Positions 1 to 11,440 are shown, counted from the first letter of the stretch. The stretch is 64,000 nt of DNA from Muscardinus avellanarius (GCA_963383645.1 OY726561.1:139333965-139397964); one strand, 5' to 3'. The notes: a model not told the origin generated them from the letters alone. Made by a program: numbers and translations.

Positions 1-328
1 AATTTCCTTCTGGCATTTTCGTGAGTATTACAGCTCATCTTATTTGCATTGATAAATCCATTCTCCGGTGAGTTTTATGTATATCGCCTTATGTATTTAG
101 GCAGATGTATAAATCTCTAGCCACTCCAATATCTTGCCAACATTCAAGGAAAAAATAAATACACTGTGCAAGGATTCGAGGCTAATGTCTTCTAAAGCAG
201 ATATGTCCTATTCCCTAGATTCTCTTGTTCATCCCAAATGTTCATTTCTCCTTCAGAGATGCCTCTTATTGAATTTTTATTCATTTTACACAAAGATTGA
301 AAATAAAGTGAAGATGGGGATACATTAC

Positions 329-391
329 CATTCTTCCTGGTGGGCCTTGGTCACCTGGTGCTCCAGCCAGTCCAGGAAAGCCAGCACTACC
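329..391 (-). CDS. COL6A4: Collagen helix exon (27th found, most 3' in window)
   Basis: 63 bp coding 21 residues, seven unbroken Gly-X-Y triplets, starting GSAGFPG and ending PPGRM. The acceptor is tttcag and the donor GTAATG. It brings the helix found in the window to 327 residues. Collagen VI helices are about 335-336 residues, so roughly one small exon (about 9 residues) should lie left of the window, followed by the C-terminal VWA domains. Confidence 0.88.
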
Positions 392-1220
392 CTGAAAATG
401 ATCAAACCAAGGGAATGAGCTTCCATCTTGATTACAACTAGCAGACTCACTTTGAGCTGTGGAGCAGTCATATGCCTAGGGCTAAGGAGTCAGCTTTTGT
501 CCAAGTAGTTTATGAACCGTGTCTATGGAAACTAGACAGAGAGGGAACCATCCAGCCTCCCTCCCCCACATTCCCAGCTGAGCCTTGCCCACGTGTGATA
601 CACACAGAAACAAACTCTTCAGGACAGCACCTTAAAAGATGACTTAATACATTATGATGTGAAACTATAATGCACCAATAAAAGCACAATAAAGATGGCT
701 CAATACTCAGTTGAGTCCCAAGGTCATATCGTAAGAAGAATGCTTGGGGTCTCTGAATGGAGCACTGTACATCAGGAACAAGAACACAAAACCCACAGCA
801 CCTTCTGGACCTCAGGGTCTCAGGAAAGGGGCAAGGTGGCCCTAGGCTCCCCGCTCACATTTCAAGTATTTGAAATGACACCACCTTGTCTGGATTTAGT
901 GGATGCTTTGTCTTTTTTCATTCAAAACTAGAAAGATAAGTTCGCTGATTAGGGCAACCTTAACCAGCAGTAAGCCAAGTTAGGCGTACATCAAGTTTTT
1001 CTTTATGTCAGTGCCAGTGGATGAAAAGGCCAACGACTGGGTGCATGGAAAATGGACATTCTGCCTTCTTCCTCTTTTCTGCACTGAACACTAGTTTATG
1101 TCTTTTTAAGATGACCCCTGCTCTCTAATATCCATCAGCTAAACACTGCCAAGGTGCTACTATCCACAGGGTTACTCTCTTCAAACAGTGTCAGCCATGA
1201 TTGTGGCTCTTCAAGACTGG
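392..1220. other. Intron, mostly unrecognised
   Basis: Intron between helix exons. Around 605-690 there is a short stretch ending in 'caccaataaaagcac' that looks like an old L1 3' terminus. I recognise nothing else. Confidence 0.4.
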
Positions 1221-1224
1221 ATCT

Positions 1225-1906
1225 ATGGAACCTGAAGAATGGATTTTCACAACCACTGTGGATATCGGTATGGAGGGTCCTCAAAGAACTAGAAATGGAA
1301 CCAGCATATGATCCAGTTACGCCGGTCCTTGGTGTCTTTCCCAAAGAATTAAAGTTAAAGTACTAAAGTGATACGGGCATACCCATGTTTATAGCAGCAC
1401 AGTTTACAATAGCCAAATTAGAGAACCAACATTGGTGTCCACCAACAGGTGAGTAGATAAAAAGATATATGCACAATGGGATTTTACTTGGCCATAAAAA
1501 AGAACAAAACTATGTCATTTGCAGGAAAATAGATGGAACTTGAGAATGTGATGCCAAGTGAGATCGACCAGGCTCAGAAGGTCCAGGGTCGGATGTCTTC
1601 TCTCATTGGTAGGAGCTGGAGAGGAAATAAGAAACAAAGGGGACTTCAGGTAAAAGAGGAGCAAGACCAGTAGAATAGTGCAAGGGGATGCTGGGAGGGA
1701 GATGAGGAGGGGGAAAGGAAGACTGAGGAAGAGAACAGTGTAAGCAATGCGATGTCCAGATATGAAAGTATCAGCACCAATCTCACTACCATGTGCACAG
1801 AAGGAAGGGGAGAGGGAGGCGCGCAGAGGACAACACAACAAATGCTGTGTGCATGCGCTGTGATGGATAATTACGATGCACCGATAGAGTATAAAAATCA
1901 TTGGAG
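1225..1906 (+). mobile_element. L1 3' fragment (end of ORF2 and 3' UTR)
   Basis: Reading the plus strand shows decayed L1 ORF2 C-terminus, with the usual 'caaccactgtgga' and 'agcagcacagtttacaatagcc' stretches and a tail like 'ggccataaaaaagaac', then a purine-rich 3' UTR with gggagggagatgagg. It is 5' truncated and full of stops. A type II SINE follows directly. Confidence 0.75.
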
Positions 1907-2095
1907 CCGGGCGTGGTGGCGCACACTTGTCATCCCCACGCTTGGGAGCAGAGACAGGAGGATCGCGCAGGTTCGAAGCCAGCCTCGCTGGCTTCAGAGA
2001 CCCTGCTTCCAAATAAAAAAGTATAAAATAGGTCTGGGAGTGTAGCCTAGAGGTAGAAGGGCCTCTAGGAACCCCAGTACCACCAAAAAAAAATC
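1907..2095 (+). mobile_element. SINE, B1-dID type II
   Basis: The head starts 'gccgggcgtggtggcgcac' and the right half carries the type II tail 'aggtctgggagtgtagcc', ending in an A-run. It has lost part of the head (gggag-cagagac). Confidence 0.85.
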
Positions 2096-2651
2096 TTTGG
2101 AGTATTATAACTGTACATATTCATGAGATTCATAGTGGTTCGTTCATTTATACATATAACATTATTTGGTCTCTTTCCCAAAGGAAACCCATTTTTGATG
2201 GAAGACTCCATTAAGCAGAATTCTCAAAGTCCACCAAGATGGCAGCCGTGTTCTGGAGAATCCAGCCCTAAAATAGCTAAAAGAAGTTAAGGCTTGGAAA
2301 GTTAAGCCTAAAGAAACAACGGTGTTTGAGCTACAGCTAAAACAAGACCCTTCTAACTGATGCCTAGACTTCCTGAAGACAGAGGTGCCGCAGACTTGCT
2401 TTGCACAGGTCGGCAGTGCAGCGCTGAAACCCCCACCTCGCACTTTCTGTCGCTAGGGTTTGGCGAACCACGCCTGCCTTCCAAAGGTAAATGAGAGAGG
2501 ACTGAAGTGGGGAGTGCGGGAGCCCAAGGGGAGCGCAGAAAGCGCTGACTGAGGAGCAGCGGGCGTCCTGCCAACAAGCCCATTAACCCATGGAAACGTG
2601 CCCCTGTGATGGGAGGCGATATCCATCCTGACAAGTTCCTTTGGTCCTTAC

Positions 2652-2714
2652 CCTCTTCCCCCTGGTTCCCTTTGCTCCCTTCTCTCCGGGGTGGCCTGGG
2701 TCACCATCTTCTCC
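2652..2714 (-). CDS. COL6A4: Collagen helix exon 26
   Basis: 63 bp, 21 residues, seven perfect Gly-X-Y triplets rich in charged residues (starts GEDGDPG, ends GTRGKR). Acceptor ttactaag, donor GTAAGG. Charged triplets of this kind favour lateral packing of helices; no imperfection is present. Confidence 0.9.
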
Positions 2715-2815
2715 CTTAGTAAAATGAAAAGCAGACCTCTAAATGTAGGAAAAGCAGACGCAAGCACTAAGCAGAGGCTGAACTCCACTGCAGGCCCACA
2801 AACACTGCTTCTTAC

Positions 2816-2851
2816 TTGTGTACCAGGATAGCCCGGGAATCCGGGTTCACC
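2816..2851 (-). CDS. COL6A4: Collagen helix exon 25
   Basis: 36 bp, four Gly-X-Y triplets (GEPGFPGYPGTQ). Acceptor cccctag, donor GTAAGA. It matches the position of the short FPGYPG exon in other long collagen VI chains. Confidence 0.9.
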
Positions 2852-3120
2852 CTAGGGGCAGAAAAGAGATAAGGTCTTGTTTAATGTCATGTGACTACGC
2901 GTTCTGTTGACATTGTTCAATATTCATATAGGAGAAGCTATAATTTTGAGGAAATAGACTCAAAACAGGTGCCAGGAAAAACAACTAAATCAAGAACTGT
3001 TTTCTGGGCTGCTCTCAAGTGGCCCTGTCCCATGCCCCTAATTCAACATGGAACAGATGAATGGTTGTTCATAAATAGTTCTCCCTCCTTGAGACGTTGT
3101 ATACTGAAAATTTCCTCTTA

Positions 3121-3350
3121 GGTTTTTTTTTTTTTTCTTCTTTTTTTGCGGTGCTGGGGGTGGAACTCAGGGGCATTCTACCTCTGAGATACACTCCCCA
3201 GCCCTATTTTTTATTCTTTATTTTGAAACATGGTCTCACTGAGTCACAAAGGGTCTCACTAAATAGTTGAGTTTGGCCACAAACCACAATCCTCCTGTCT
3301 CAACTTCCCAAATGCTGGGGTCACAAGCGTGCACCACCACGCCTGGCTGC
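3121..3350 (-). mobile_element. SINE, B1-dID type I
   Basis: Minus orientation: T-run, then the reversed ID part (ctgggggtggaactcagg), reversed B1 head ending 'caccaccacgcctggct'. Confidence 0.85.
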
Positions 3351-3529
3351 AGTTTGACTTTTAAATAACCAGCTTTTACTTTTTAAGGAAGGAATTCTAT
3401 CAGCTACAACACATTGTGAGCAGCCCATAGAAAACATTCCTAAAATATCACTTGGAAAATAACTCATATTCTAGTAAAATAAAATAAAATTTTAAAGCTA
3501 TATTTTTAAGTCAGAATACTCTGTAAAAA

Positions 3530-3728
3530 GCCGAGCGTGGTGGCACACGCTTATAATCCCCGCGCTTGGGAGGCGGAGACAGGAGGATCGCGCAGGTTCG
3601 AAGCCAGCCACGCTGGCTTAAGAGACCCTGTTTCCAAATAAAAAAAAGTATGAAAATAGGTCTTGGAATGTAGCCCAGAGGTAGAAGGGTTTCCAGGAAC
3701 CCCAGTACCACCAGAAAAAAAAAAAAGA
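3530..3728 (+). mobile_element. SINE, B1-dID type II, next to a splice donor
   Basis: Full-length type II copy ending in an A-run. Its tail stops about 20 bp from the donor of the helix exon at 3751-3801, so in transcript sense this antisense SINE begins almost at the intron's 5' end. Confidence 0.88.
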
Positions 3729-3750
3729 ATACCCTGTAAATAGCACTCAC

Positions 3751-3801
3751 CTTTGCTCCTTTTCTTCCTGGACGCCCATATCCATCTGGACCAAGAAGAC
3801 C
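3751..3801 (-). CDS. COL6A4: Collagen helix exon 24, with a triplet imperfection
   Basis: 51 bp, 17 residues: GLLGPDGYGRPGRKGAK. One position is missing between GPD and GRP (GY only), breaking the Gly-X-Y register. The paralogues have the same kind of break at this place before GRKG(A/V)KG, so it is a conserved kink and not damage. Acceptor tttactag, donor GTGAGT. Confidence 0.92.
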
Positions 3802-5010
3802 CTAGTAAAAGAACATAGGATGACTTGGAGAGTCGCCCAGCCCAATCAGTGAGGCTAAAAGAGAGCCCTTAGCTAAGTCACCAGGGCAAGGAGGGAAGGA
3901 AGGCAGAGGGGCTTGGTGGAGGCTGGAAGACCACCTTCCTGCAGGATAAATGCTCGCACTAGGAGGGAATAGGTCTTAAGATCAAGATAGAAAGACATTT
4001 AGAGGTTGTTTTTCTAAGTGCCTTCTGCAATAAGATTCTACACATCAGATGATACCAGGGTCATAGGAAGCCACGTTGTCATGCAAGGTTGCCCTTGGAC
4101 TAAACTTGATTTCCTCCAGGACACAATGCTAGGAAAAGGGCTCCAGAAGAGGTAAATTTCCAGGGATAAAGAAAGTCTTTAGAGAAAAAGGTCAGAGTAG
4201 AGCCAGTGGAGTTTGGAGGTTCAGTGCACAGAGCTGTATACTGGTTGCATGGCCGACCCTGGGGAACTGCTTCACCTCGCTAAGCTTCAGTGGCCGCTGT
4301 AACATGGGGATGTTCTTAATGTCTATGTGGTACAGTTGCCCAGAAGAGGAAGGGAGAATGTACTGCTAATGTAGCTGCTGCTAATGCAGCCGCTGCTGTT
4401 GCTACTGGCGATAGTAAAGATGGCGCTGGCAGAAAGGATGTGGTGGTGGTGTTGGTGGTCATGGTGGTAGAAGCAATGGTTGTCATGGTGACAAGTAATG
4501 ATGGTGGTAACAAAGATGGTGATAGAGGTGACGTTGGGGCTGGGGATGGTGTAATTGCTGAAGGCAGTGATGGCAGTCATGTTGATAAAATAATGGAAAC
4601 CCTGGTATCAGTACTGGGCATCTTAGCATCTATCCCTATATATATCAGGAGCTTCCGGAAATGAAGGATGAATTCAGAACCTTGTGGATGCTTTTGTCTC
4701 CATGCAAAAAGACCACCCTTAAACCAAGTAGAGCAACTGAGAGGGAAATTTAGAAGTTGAAAACAAAGAACCTGCCTATGGACTAATTAGAAAGGTTTAA
4801 AAGATGAGGAAAAAATTAAAAGAAGATAAAGAAGATTGCCAGCGATGAATTCTTTGGGTGGGGGGGGAGTAAGTAAGGCCACTTGCTGGTATTCTGTGTT
4901 CTCCCTGCTGAAGACACACAGAGCCTCAGCATCACAACCCCAGACACAAACTGTATTCTGGAGAAGCCCCCCTCTGACAACCCTGAAATGTCACCTTCAA
5001 GAAAGATATC
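3802..5010. other. Intron with a MIR trace and a GGT/GAT-rich tract
   Basis: About 4215-4320 reads like a worn MIR (tggttgcatggccgaccctgg...cttcagtggccgctgtaacatgggg). About 4436-4600 is a degenerate GGT/GAT repeat (gatggtggtaacaaagatgg). The rest is unrecognised. Confidence 0.45.
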
Positions 5011-5012
5011 TA

Positions 5013-5195
5013 TGCCAGGCATAGTGGCACATGCTTGCAATCCCAGTACTTGGGAGGCTGGGACAGGAGGATGGTAAGGTCAAGGCCAGCTTCAGCAACT
5101 TAGGGAGACCCTCAACAACTTAGCAAGCTCTTGTTTCAAAATAAAATAGGGCTGGGGTCTAGAATGACACTGGGTTCAATCCAGTACAGAAAGAG
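5013..5195 (+). mobile_element. SINE, B1-dID type I, diverged
   Basis: Head 'ccaggcatagtggcacatg', ID tail 'ggctggggtctagaatgac' with loss around the A box. A second copy follows closely. Confidence 0.75.
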
Positions 5196-5234
5196 GGAGG
5201 AAAGAGGGGAAGGAGGGAGGGACGGAATTCCCCA

Positions 5235-5410
5235 GCCAGGCATGATGGTACACACCTGTAGTCCCGGTACTTGAAAAGCGAAGACAGGAAGATCACAGCT
5301 TGAAGCCAGCCTTAGCAACAGAGTGAGACTCTGTTTTAAAATAAAGAGCTGGGTGGGGGTAGCTCAGAGGGAGAATGCCCCCAGTATCAAATCATCAGTA
5401 TCGAAAGAAA
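5235..5410 (+). mobile_element. SINE, B1-dID type I, followed by a GA-rich tract
   Basis: Head 'ccaggcatgatggtacacacc', tail 'gggggtagctcagagggag'. An (A/G)-rich tract (gaggagaag) runs on to about 5470. Confidence 0.75.
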
Positions 5411-5534
5411 AAAAGAAGATGAGGAGGAGAAGGGGGGGAGCAGGAGGAAGAAGAGGAGGAGGAGGGGATGATATATATATAAAGAACAAATACAAAAGTC
5501 AGTCAAGAGTTCAAAACAGAGAAGCTAAACTCAC

Positions 5535-5597
5535 AGGTTTCCCTCTTGCTCCTGGTTGGCCTCCTGGGCCTCTTGCCCCTGTATCACCAAGCTCTCC
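5535..5597 (-). CDS. COL6A4: Collagen helix exon 23
   Basis: 63 bp, 21 residues, seven intact Gly-X-Y triplets (starts GELGDTG, ends GARGKP). The acceptor is attatacaag, with a weak polypyrimidine tract (aaaagg after the branch region reads as cttttt); donor GTGAGT. Confidence 0.88.
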
Positions 5598-6095
5598 CTT
5601 GTATAATAAAAAGAAAAGATGAAATTAACTTTCTCCTCTGAGTTTACAGTTTTGTGCCATTCTCCTTAGAGATGGCTCAGTTGCCCTTTTGAGCCCTGCC
5701 GGCATCATTCTGCCGTCTAAAGGCTCTGTCCAAGGCCTCCTCTGGCTTGGCTAAACAGGGATAACTCACACACACAGTAAGGGTCTGGGTACCAGCTGGG
5801 CAGAATGAATCACAGGGTGTTTTATCACCTTTCTAGGTGTGGGTCTGTAAATCTGCGTTTGCTGCGAATCCATGCACGTATCTCTCTGCCAATGTGCCTT
5901 CATTTGCTGAAGTGTGTGACCCACCTTTCTAGGTACCTCGCCTTCTCTGTGTCCATCTACCCAGCTCTAAGGGAAAGGGGTGTCAATATCATCAGAAACC
6001 AGTGCCGGAAATGATCAACGTAAGGAGAGGTTTCTATGAGAAAGCCCAAGGGGCGCCCCAAGCTGTAATCAAGAAGCGTGTTCCCCGATATTTAC

Positions 6096-6158
6096 CTTCA
6101 TTCCTCTTGGCCCCGCTTTCCCTTCTTGGCCATTTGGCCCTGGAGGCCCAGGATCGCC
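6096..6158 (-). CDS. COL6A4: Collagen helix exon 22 (source of the inverted copy)
   Basis: 63 bp, 21 residues, seven intact triplets (starts GDPGPPG, ends GPRGMK). Acceptor gtccttgcag, donor GTAAAT. This copy keeps reading frame, Gly spacing and both splice sites, unlike the opposite-strand copy near 13817. Confidence 0.92.
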
Positions 6159-6315
6159 CTGCAAGGACACCATGGCCAAAGTCACCACTAAGGCCACAGA
6201 GTTACCATCAGACTCTCTTCTTACAAACGGTCCTGACTTAGAGCGGCTTGAGTGAGCCTGTTTTTTTACTTTATAAAGATACAAATGTAATATGCATTCA
6301 ACAAAAACTCATACT

Positions 6316-6540
6316 TCAATGTTTGTTTGTTTGTTTTGTGGTACTGGGGACGGAACCCAGGGGCATTCTACCTCTGAGCTACACCCCAGCCCTATTTTTT
6401 ATTCTTTATTTTGAAACCGGGTCTCACTGAGTTGCAGAGGGCCTCACTAAGTAGCTGAGGCCGTCCGCGAACCGCGATCCTCCAGGTCTCAGCCTCCCGA
6501 ATGCTGGGATGACAAGCGTGCCCACCTCGCTCGGTATACT
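6316..6540 (-). mobile_element. SINE, B1-dID type I (inside inverted duplication)
   Basis: T-rich start (tttgtttgtttgtttt), reversed ID and B1 parts, ending 'gcccacctcgctcgg'. It was carried along in the duplication to 13420-13636. Confidence 0.85.
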
Positions 6541-6927
6541 TCAACTTTTGAATTTTGATCTTTCCCTGGGCTAGGAATATGTGGTGTAACACTGTCTTGT
6601 GGTGCTGGGAGAGCATCAGAGAGCCACACTCCCAGCCAGCCGTGTCATCAGGAGAGCACATGGCTACTACTCTACGGTGCTGTGTGTTGCTAAGCTAAAA
6701 TGTTTGGTAGGTGAGGTCTATTAGATGTTTTTTGACTTAATGATATTTCCAACTTATGATGGATTCATCTAGTATGCAGTTCCATTGTTAGTCAAGGGAC
6801 ACCTATACTATGAAATGGTCTGGAATTGGCAATCTGCTTATGAGTCACCTTAGAGATATAAGCTTAGCTTTTAATGTTTCATACAATTAATTTTATTCTC
6901 TAACATATAAAATGTATAGTATATACA

Positions 6928-7125
6928 ATTTTTTTTCTTTTTGTCGTTGTTGTTTTGAGGTGCTGGGGATTGAACCAGGGGCATTCTACCACCAAGCTAC
7001 ACCCCCAGCCCTATTTTATTTTTATTTGAAAACAGAGTCTTGCTAAGTTGCTGAGGGTGGTCTCAAACCTGCGATCCTCCTGTCTCAGCCTCCCAAGTAC
7101 TGGGATTAACAGATGTGCACCAGCT
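6928..7125 (-). mobile_element. SINE, B1-dID type I
   Basis: Reversed ID part 'gctggggattgaaccagg' and a head ending 'gtgcaccagc', slightly 5' truncated. Confidence 0.8.
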
Positions 7126-7617
7126 TAGTATATGCGTTAAAGCTCTAGGTTGGGGTTTGGAAGGGAGGATTAGGCTGTACTCTGCAAGAGGTGCTGTACT
7201 CTGCAAGAGGTCATATCTACCACATCCTGAGACTTAGAAGAATTAGCTATACACTAGAGTGGTAAATGTGATCTGATCAAAAAAATCAGGAGGACAAAAG
7301 CTTGGACTTATAACTTATTGTTCTAAACAGACAATATTTTCAAGTGAGATTTGAAATAACTCAGTTAATTATGGGGCTAGATTCTTCCTGACCAAGGGAG
7401 AGAATGAAGACAGACCTATGGCTATGGCCATCCTGTGGCTGCTATTTTGAGTCTCCAGAAAGACTCTCATTCCTGACCCACATCTGCTGCTCAGGTCTCT
7501 GGCCATCTCAAATGTGCCCTTCCTCAAGAAGCCACTTTGGTTATCTGTCCCAGTCTGTCTCACCTTCTAGGAACCGCTCAGAAATTAGGTGAGGAATAGA
7601 CCAGGCACACGTAAGAG

Positions 7618-7795
7618 TCGGGTTTGCAGTGGTGCACAACTGTAATTCCAGTCCTTGGGAGGCTGAGACAGGAGGATCACAAGTCAGTGGCCAGCCTGGG
7701 CCACTTAGAAAGACCCTGTCTCAAAGCAAAAACTAAAAAGGGCTGAGGATATGGCCTGGCGGTGGAGCATCCCTGGGTTCAGTCCTCAAGACTTA
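7618..7795 (+). mobile_element. SINE, B1-dID type I, diverged
   Basis: Head 'gtttgcagtggtgcacaac', tail 'ggctgaggatatggcctgg...ggttcagtcctcaagac'. An old copy. A MIR-like stretch (tcatctccctgagccaaag) follows at about 7830-7905. Confidence 0.7.
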
Positions 7796-8245
7796 AAGAA
7801 AAAAGAATTCAAGTTGGAAGGCAGTTCCGCCACTTCTTATCTGGATGAGAAATCATTTTATCATCTCCCTGAGCCAAAGTTCTCTTATCTATAGACTTGA
7901 GAGTCTTCCTTTTATGAGAAGCAGATTCGTTATTTAGAACTCTATCACAGTACTGTAATTTGGTCTCACACTATAGATAAATCCAAGCTTGTCTTACATA
8001 CCTCTGAAGTGCAAGCCTGTCTCTCACTGATTCCTATGTTTCCACAATATACCCAGAGGGGAGACATAGCTGGTGATCGATGCCAACTGTATCAGATTCC
8101 TTCTTCTAGAGATCTCTGGTGCCCGCAGATCCCAGAGCACACCGTGCAGCTCTCTCTTGCTCACCCAGAACACCCAGGGCTGCGAATCTACCATTGTTAA
8201 TTATTAACAACTGTCTTGGACTTATCTGTTATTGTTCAGACCTAC

Positions 8246-8308
8246 CTGAGAACCCAGTAGCCCCTTCTGTCCAAAATGTCCTGGTGGTCCTTGCCTTCCT
8301 CTTGGTCC
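8246..8308 (-). CDS. COL6A4: Collagen helix exon 21
   Basis: 63 bp, 21 residues, seven intact triplets (starts GPRGRQGPPG, ends GLLGSQ). The acceptor is tttggaccag, with a poor polypyrimidine tract; the donor is GTAGGT. Reading frame and Gly spacing are clean. Confidence 0.88.
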
Positions 8309-8532
8309 CTGGTCCAAAGGCGATATTAAAAATCAGACCATTTGCAGAGAGCCAGTTATATTCCACATAACCACAAAGTCATCTCAGATGCCTACGGAGA
8401 TGCAAATAAAGGTGGCCTGAGCCATGGTCCTCTGCCCTCCTTCATTACACCTGAGCTCTGTCACTCCAAACCCCACATCCCAGTCTACGCGATGTGAGTC
8501 CGCAGCACTCAGGAATTTAAAAAAATTTTAAC

Positions 8533-8748
8533 TGCCAGGTGTGGTGGCACACTGTAATACCAGCATCTGGGAGGGGAAGACCAGAGGATCACAGTTCGCA
8601 GACAGCCTCAGCTACTTAGCCAGGCCCTTCGCAACTCAGTGAGATCCTGTTTCAAAATACAAAAAGACTAAAAAATAGGGCTGGGGTGTAGCTCAGAAAT
8701 ACAGTGCCCTTGGGTTCCATCCCTGGCACCACCAAAAAAAAAAATTTT
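8533..8748 (+). mobile_element. SINE, B1-dID type I
   Basis: Head 'tgccaggtgtggtggcacac', tail 'gggctggggtgtagctcag', ending in an A/T run. Confidence 0.85.
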
Positions 8749-8845
8749 TTTTAACTTGTGCATTGCAACTATGCATTACAGTGAGGTTCAAAATAATGAT
8801 CTATTTAGCCATCTCTCCAGTTGAATCTGTTGAAAACTCAAGATT

Positions 8846-9056
8846 TTTTTTTTTTTTTTTTTGGTACTGGGGATGGAACCCAGGGGCATTCTACCTCTGA
8901 GCTACAACCCAGCCCTATTTTTTATTCTTTATTTTGAAACAGAGTCTCACTGAGTTTTAAAGGGCCTCACTAAATAGCTGAGGCTGGCCACAAACTGTGA
9001 TCCTCCTGTCTCAGCCTCCCAAATGCTGGGATTACAAGTGTGCGCCACCGTGCCCC
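8846..9056 (-). mobile_element. SINE, B1-dID type I
   Basis: Long T-run, reversed ID, reversed head ending 'gtgcgccaccgtgccccgc'. Confidence 0.87.
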
Positions 9057-9059
9057 GCG

Positions 9060-10275
9060 AACACTCAAGTTCAAGAACACTGATTTTGTATTTTAATTCA
9101 CCTAAAGAATTTTGAGCCCCAAAAGAGGGATTCAAGGGGCCGCTAGACTACTGATCTTTGAAAAAGCAACCTTTCACTGACCACACAAGGCCAAGCGTGA
9201 GAGGGCGTGTTTTGTTGTTTTTATCAAGAACCAAAGGCACATGGAAGTGGCTCCATCTCATCGACTGCATTTCGGGGGAGTTGCTCATTTTCTCTCCAAC
9301 CTATTTATCTTATTGCTTTGGGGCATTTTAATTTTTCTCCAGTTTTTCTGAGAAATGTCTTCCCAATAGAGTCGCTGCTCATGGCTTCCTTTCTGCTACT
9401 CCAGGTATTGACAGTCAGCGGGAAGGTGAGAACTGAAAAAAGGTTTCATTGATTATCTTGCTCAGACCTCCCAGCAGGACCTGCACCTCTCTCTGCCTGA
9501 AGGCACAATAAAGTGGGTGCAGTGGGGGAAGCTGAAACATGACTGCCGCAGGCGGTCCAAATCTGAACGAAGCCAGTGATCAAAAAGAAAATGAAAAAAA
9601 AATAGATACCTTTTAGTTGTTTCCCCCTGAGCTCAGACATTATTTTTCCATCATAAAATAAATGCAATTTCTGATGGCACCGTAATTACCCATGTCTTCC
9701 CTCAGTGCTGTCTTCAAACCAAAATTCAGGAGAAACCTTCTCAAATCATCATCTGACACAGGATTTTTAATTACGGAGAATGATTCAATATGAGTAAACT
9801 TTGTTGATTTAAAGTTCTTCCACTGAGAATGTGCAGAAATAATTTAGGTCTATGTATATAAATAATTTGGATACGTATATCCAAATAACTTGGATATATA
9901 TATGCTTGGATATATATATGCACACAGATATATATACATATATACATACTCATTCATATTCCAGAGGGTTTAAAGAATGACAGATTTGGTTTATGCTCAG
10001 AGGATTCCAAAAGAACTGGGTAGAAATTCAAATGTCCAGCTATTACAGGATAATTTATACACACCCACACACTGGACTGAAGTCCTTGAGGACAAGATGC
10101 TTGCCTCAATAATGGTGTGAATGTCACAAATCTACTAGAAGAGCATTCTGTGTATAATAGGTACTCAATATATACTTTTACTGGGCTTTCCTGCCATAGG
10201 AAATACATTTTTGTGAATTACAGATCGTCTGAGTAATTCCAGTAAGCAGCTCCAGCGGGGCAATCAAGGCAGGCT
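9060..10275. other. Intron, unrecognised apart from an AT tract
   Basis: A TA-rich tract (ggatatatatatg) spans about 9850-9955. I see no gene or identifiable element in the remainder. Confidence 0.4.
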
Positions 10276-10279
10276 TTAC

Positions 10280-10497
10280 GATGGGGCTGCCTGAGACTGA
10301 GTCTCAGCTCATCACGTGCTAAGTGATATCCAACATGGTCAGTTTCCCCAACTCCTCCGTCCTCACTCCATCTTGTCCTTGTGAAATGGGGGTAATAAGA
10401 CCCCCGATCCCACACAGTTAAGGATCAAATGAGTTATACAAGCGTTCAGTACAGGACCTAGGACACAGAAATCAATAAACCCTAACTATTGGGATTT
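10280..10497 (+). mobile_element. MIR
   Basis: The typical MIR order is present: 'cctgagactgagtctcagc', then 'gtcagtttcccc', 'gtgaaatgggggtaataag', 'ggatcaaatgagttata' and 'cagtacaggacctaggaca'. Worn by age. Confidence 0.72.
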
Positions 10498-10732
10498 GAT
10501 CCTCCCAGACACACTATACCGTTTGCTTGGGGAGGCCCCAGCAAAGAAGAGTTTCCGAAACCGTTCTGATTAAAATTCCTAGCAAATGATCAAGTTTGTT
10601 TCAAACAAATATCCTATACCAAGACAAATACAGTTATATGCATGTGTGAAATTATAACAATGAAGCCCATTCTTTTGTACGATTAATATATGCTAGTCAT
10701 TATAATCTTTAAAACAAGTTCTCTGATACAAC

Positions 10733-10795
10733 CTGTGGGCCTGGATACCCAGGCTCTCCACGACGGCCCTCTTCACCAGATTCTCCAAGCACACC
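10733..10795 (-). CDS. COL6A4: Collagen helix exon 20, with unusual donor
   Basis: 63 bp, 21 residues, seven intact triplets (starts GVLGESGEEG, ends GYPGPQ). The acceptor is ttttgacag. The donor is GTTGTA: the +3 base is T and +5 is T, a weak match to GTRAGT, although the exon side (CACAG) is good. No better donor is nearby. Confidence 0.88.
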
Positions 10796-11267
10796 CTGTC
10801 AAAATGGATACAACTGTGTGAGTCCACCAGGCGTCCTTAGCGCTCCCATTCAAGAGAGCCTTCCCTGCAGGGAGTCACTTAGAAGACCCAGGGAAAGTCT
10901 CAAAACGGATTTGACTGGTTGTGAACAATCCTCCCCAAAGGTGAGATTGGAAAGGACTGCGAGGGGCCCCCCTCAGGCCGGGGAAATGTAAGACCAGACT
11001 CTCGACGCCTTTCACAGCCTTCATGCGTCTCAACTAGTCATGGAAACAATAATACTCTCATGGCCCAAACTCCTGTCTTGTATAATAACTGGTTCCTGAA
11101 AGCCCAGCCCTTTCCTTCAGGTACATGGACCCAGTACTCGCTGGTATCCAGGACCCTTATCCGCTACAAGAAAACAGGACATTGAACACTGTGACACCCA
11201 GGGACAGAGTAACACAAAGCATATGGGAAAATAATAGACAGTGCTTTAAAACCCCATGGGGGGGGGG

Positions 11268-11440
11268 GGCAGGCATGGTGTGATTGTATGACTTGGGAGG
11301 CTGAGACAGGAGGATCACATGTTCGAGGCCAGTCTCAGAAACTGAGCAAGATCTGGTTTCAAAATAGAAGTAAAATAGGACTGGGGGGGGGGGGGGTATA
11401 GCTAGGAAGCAGAATGCCCCTGGGATCGATCCCCAGTACA
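11268..11440 (+). mobile_element. SINE, B1-dID type I, with G-runs
   Basis: Diverged copy with 'gcaggcatggtgtgattg' head. A G10-11 run precedes it and a G11-12 run replaces the start of the ID part (ctgggggggggggg). Confidence 0.7.

Larger units (their letters stand above)
6065..6540 (-). repeat. Arm 1 of an inverted duplication (original, with live exon)
   Basis: The stretch holding the helix exon 6096-6158, about 160 bp upstream of it in gene sense, and a SINE at 6316-6540 is repeated in inverse orientation at 13405-13895. Shared landmarks, in gene sense: 'gaccgtttgtaagaagag', 'ggtgtccttgcagggg/c', and 'tatgagtttttgttgaatgc' before the SINE. The SINEs share an unusual 'cttgtcatcccagcattcgg'. 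Confidence 0.85.

Noticed and set aside
4323..4664. His/Thr-rich and Val-rich open frames
   Set aside because: They are translations of a degenerate GGT/GAT repeat with no gene structure.
8690..8740. tRNA-like A and B boxes (gtagctcag...ggttccatcc), repeated dozens of times
   Set aside because: They belong to the ID part of SINEs with A-tails; there is no cloverleaf or mature tRNA gene.
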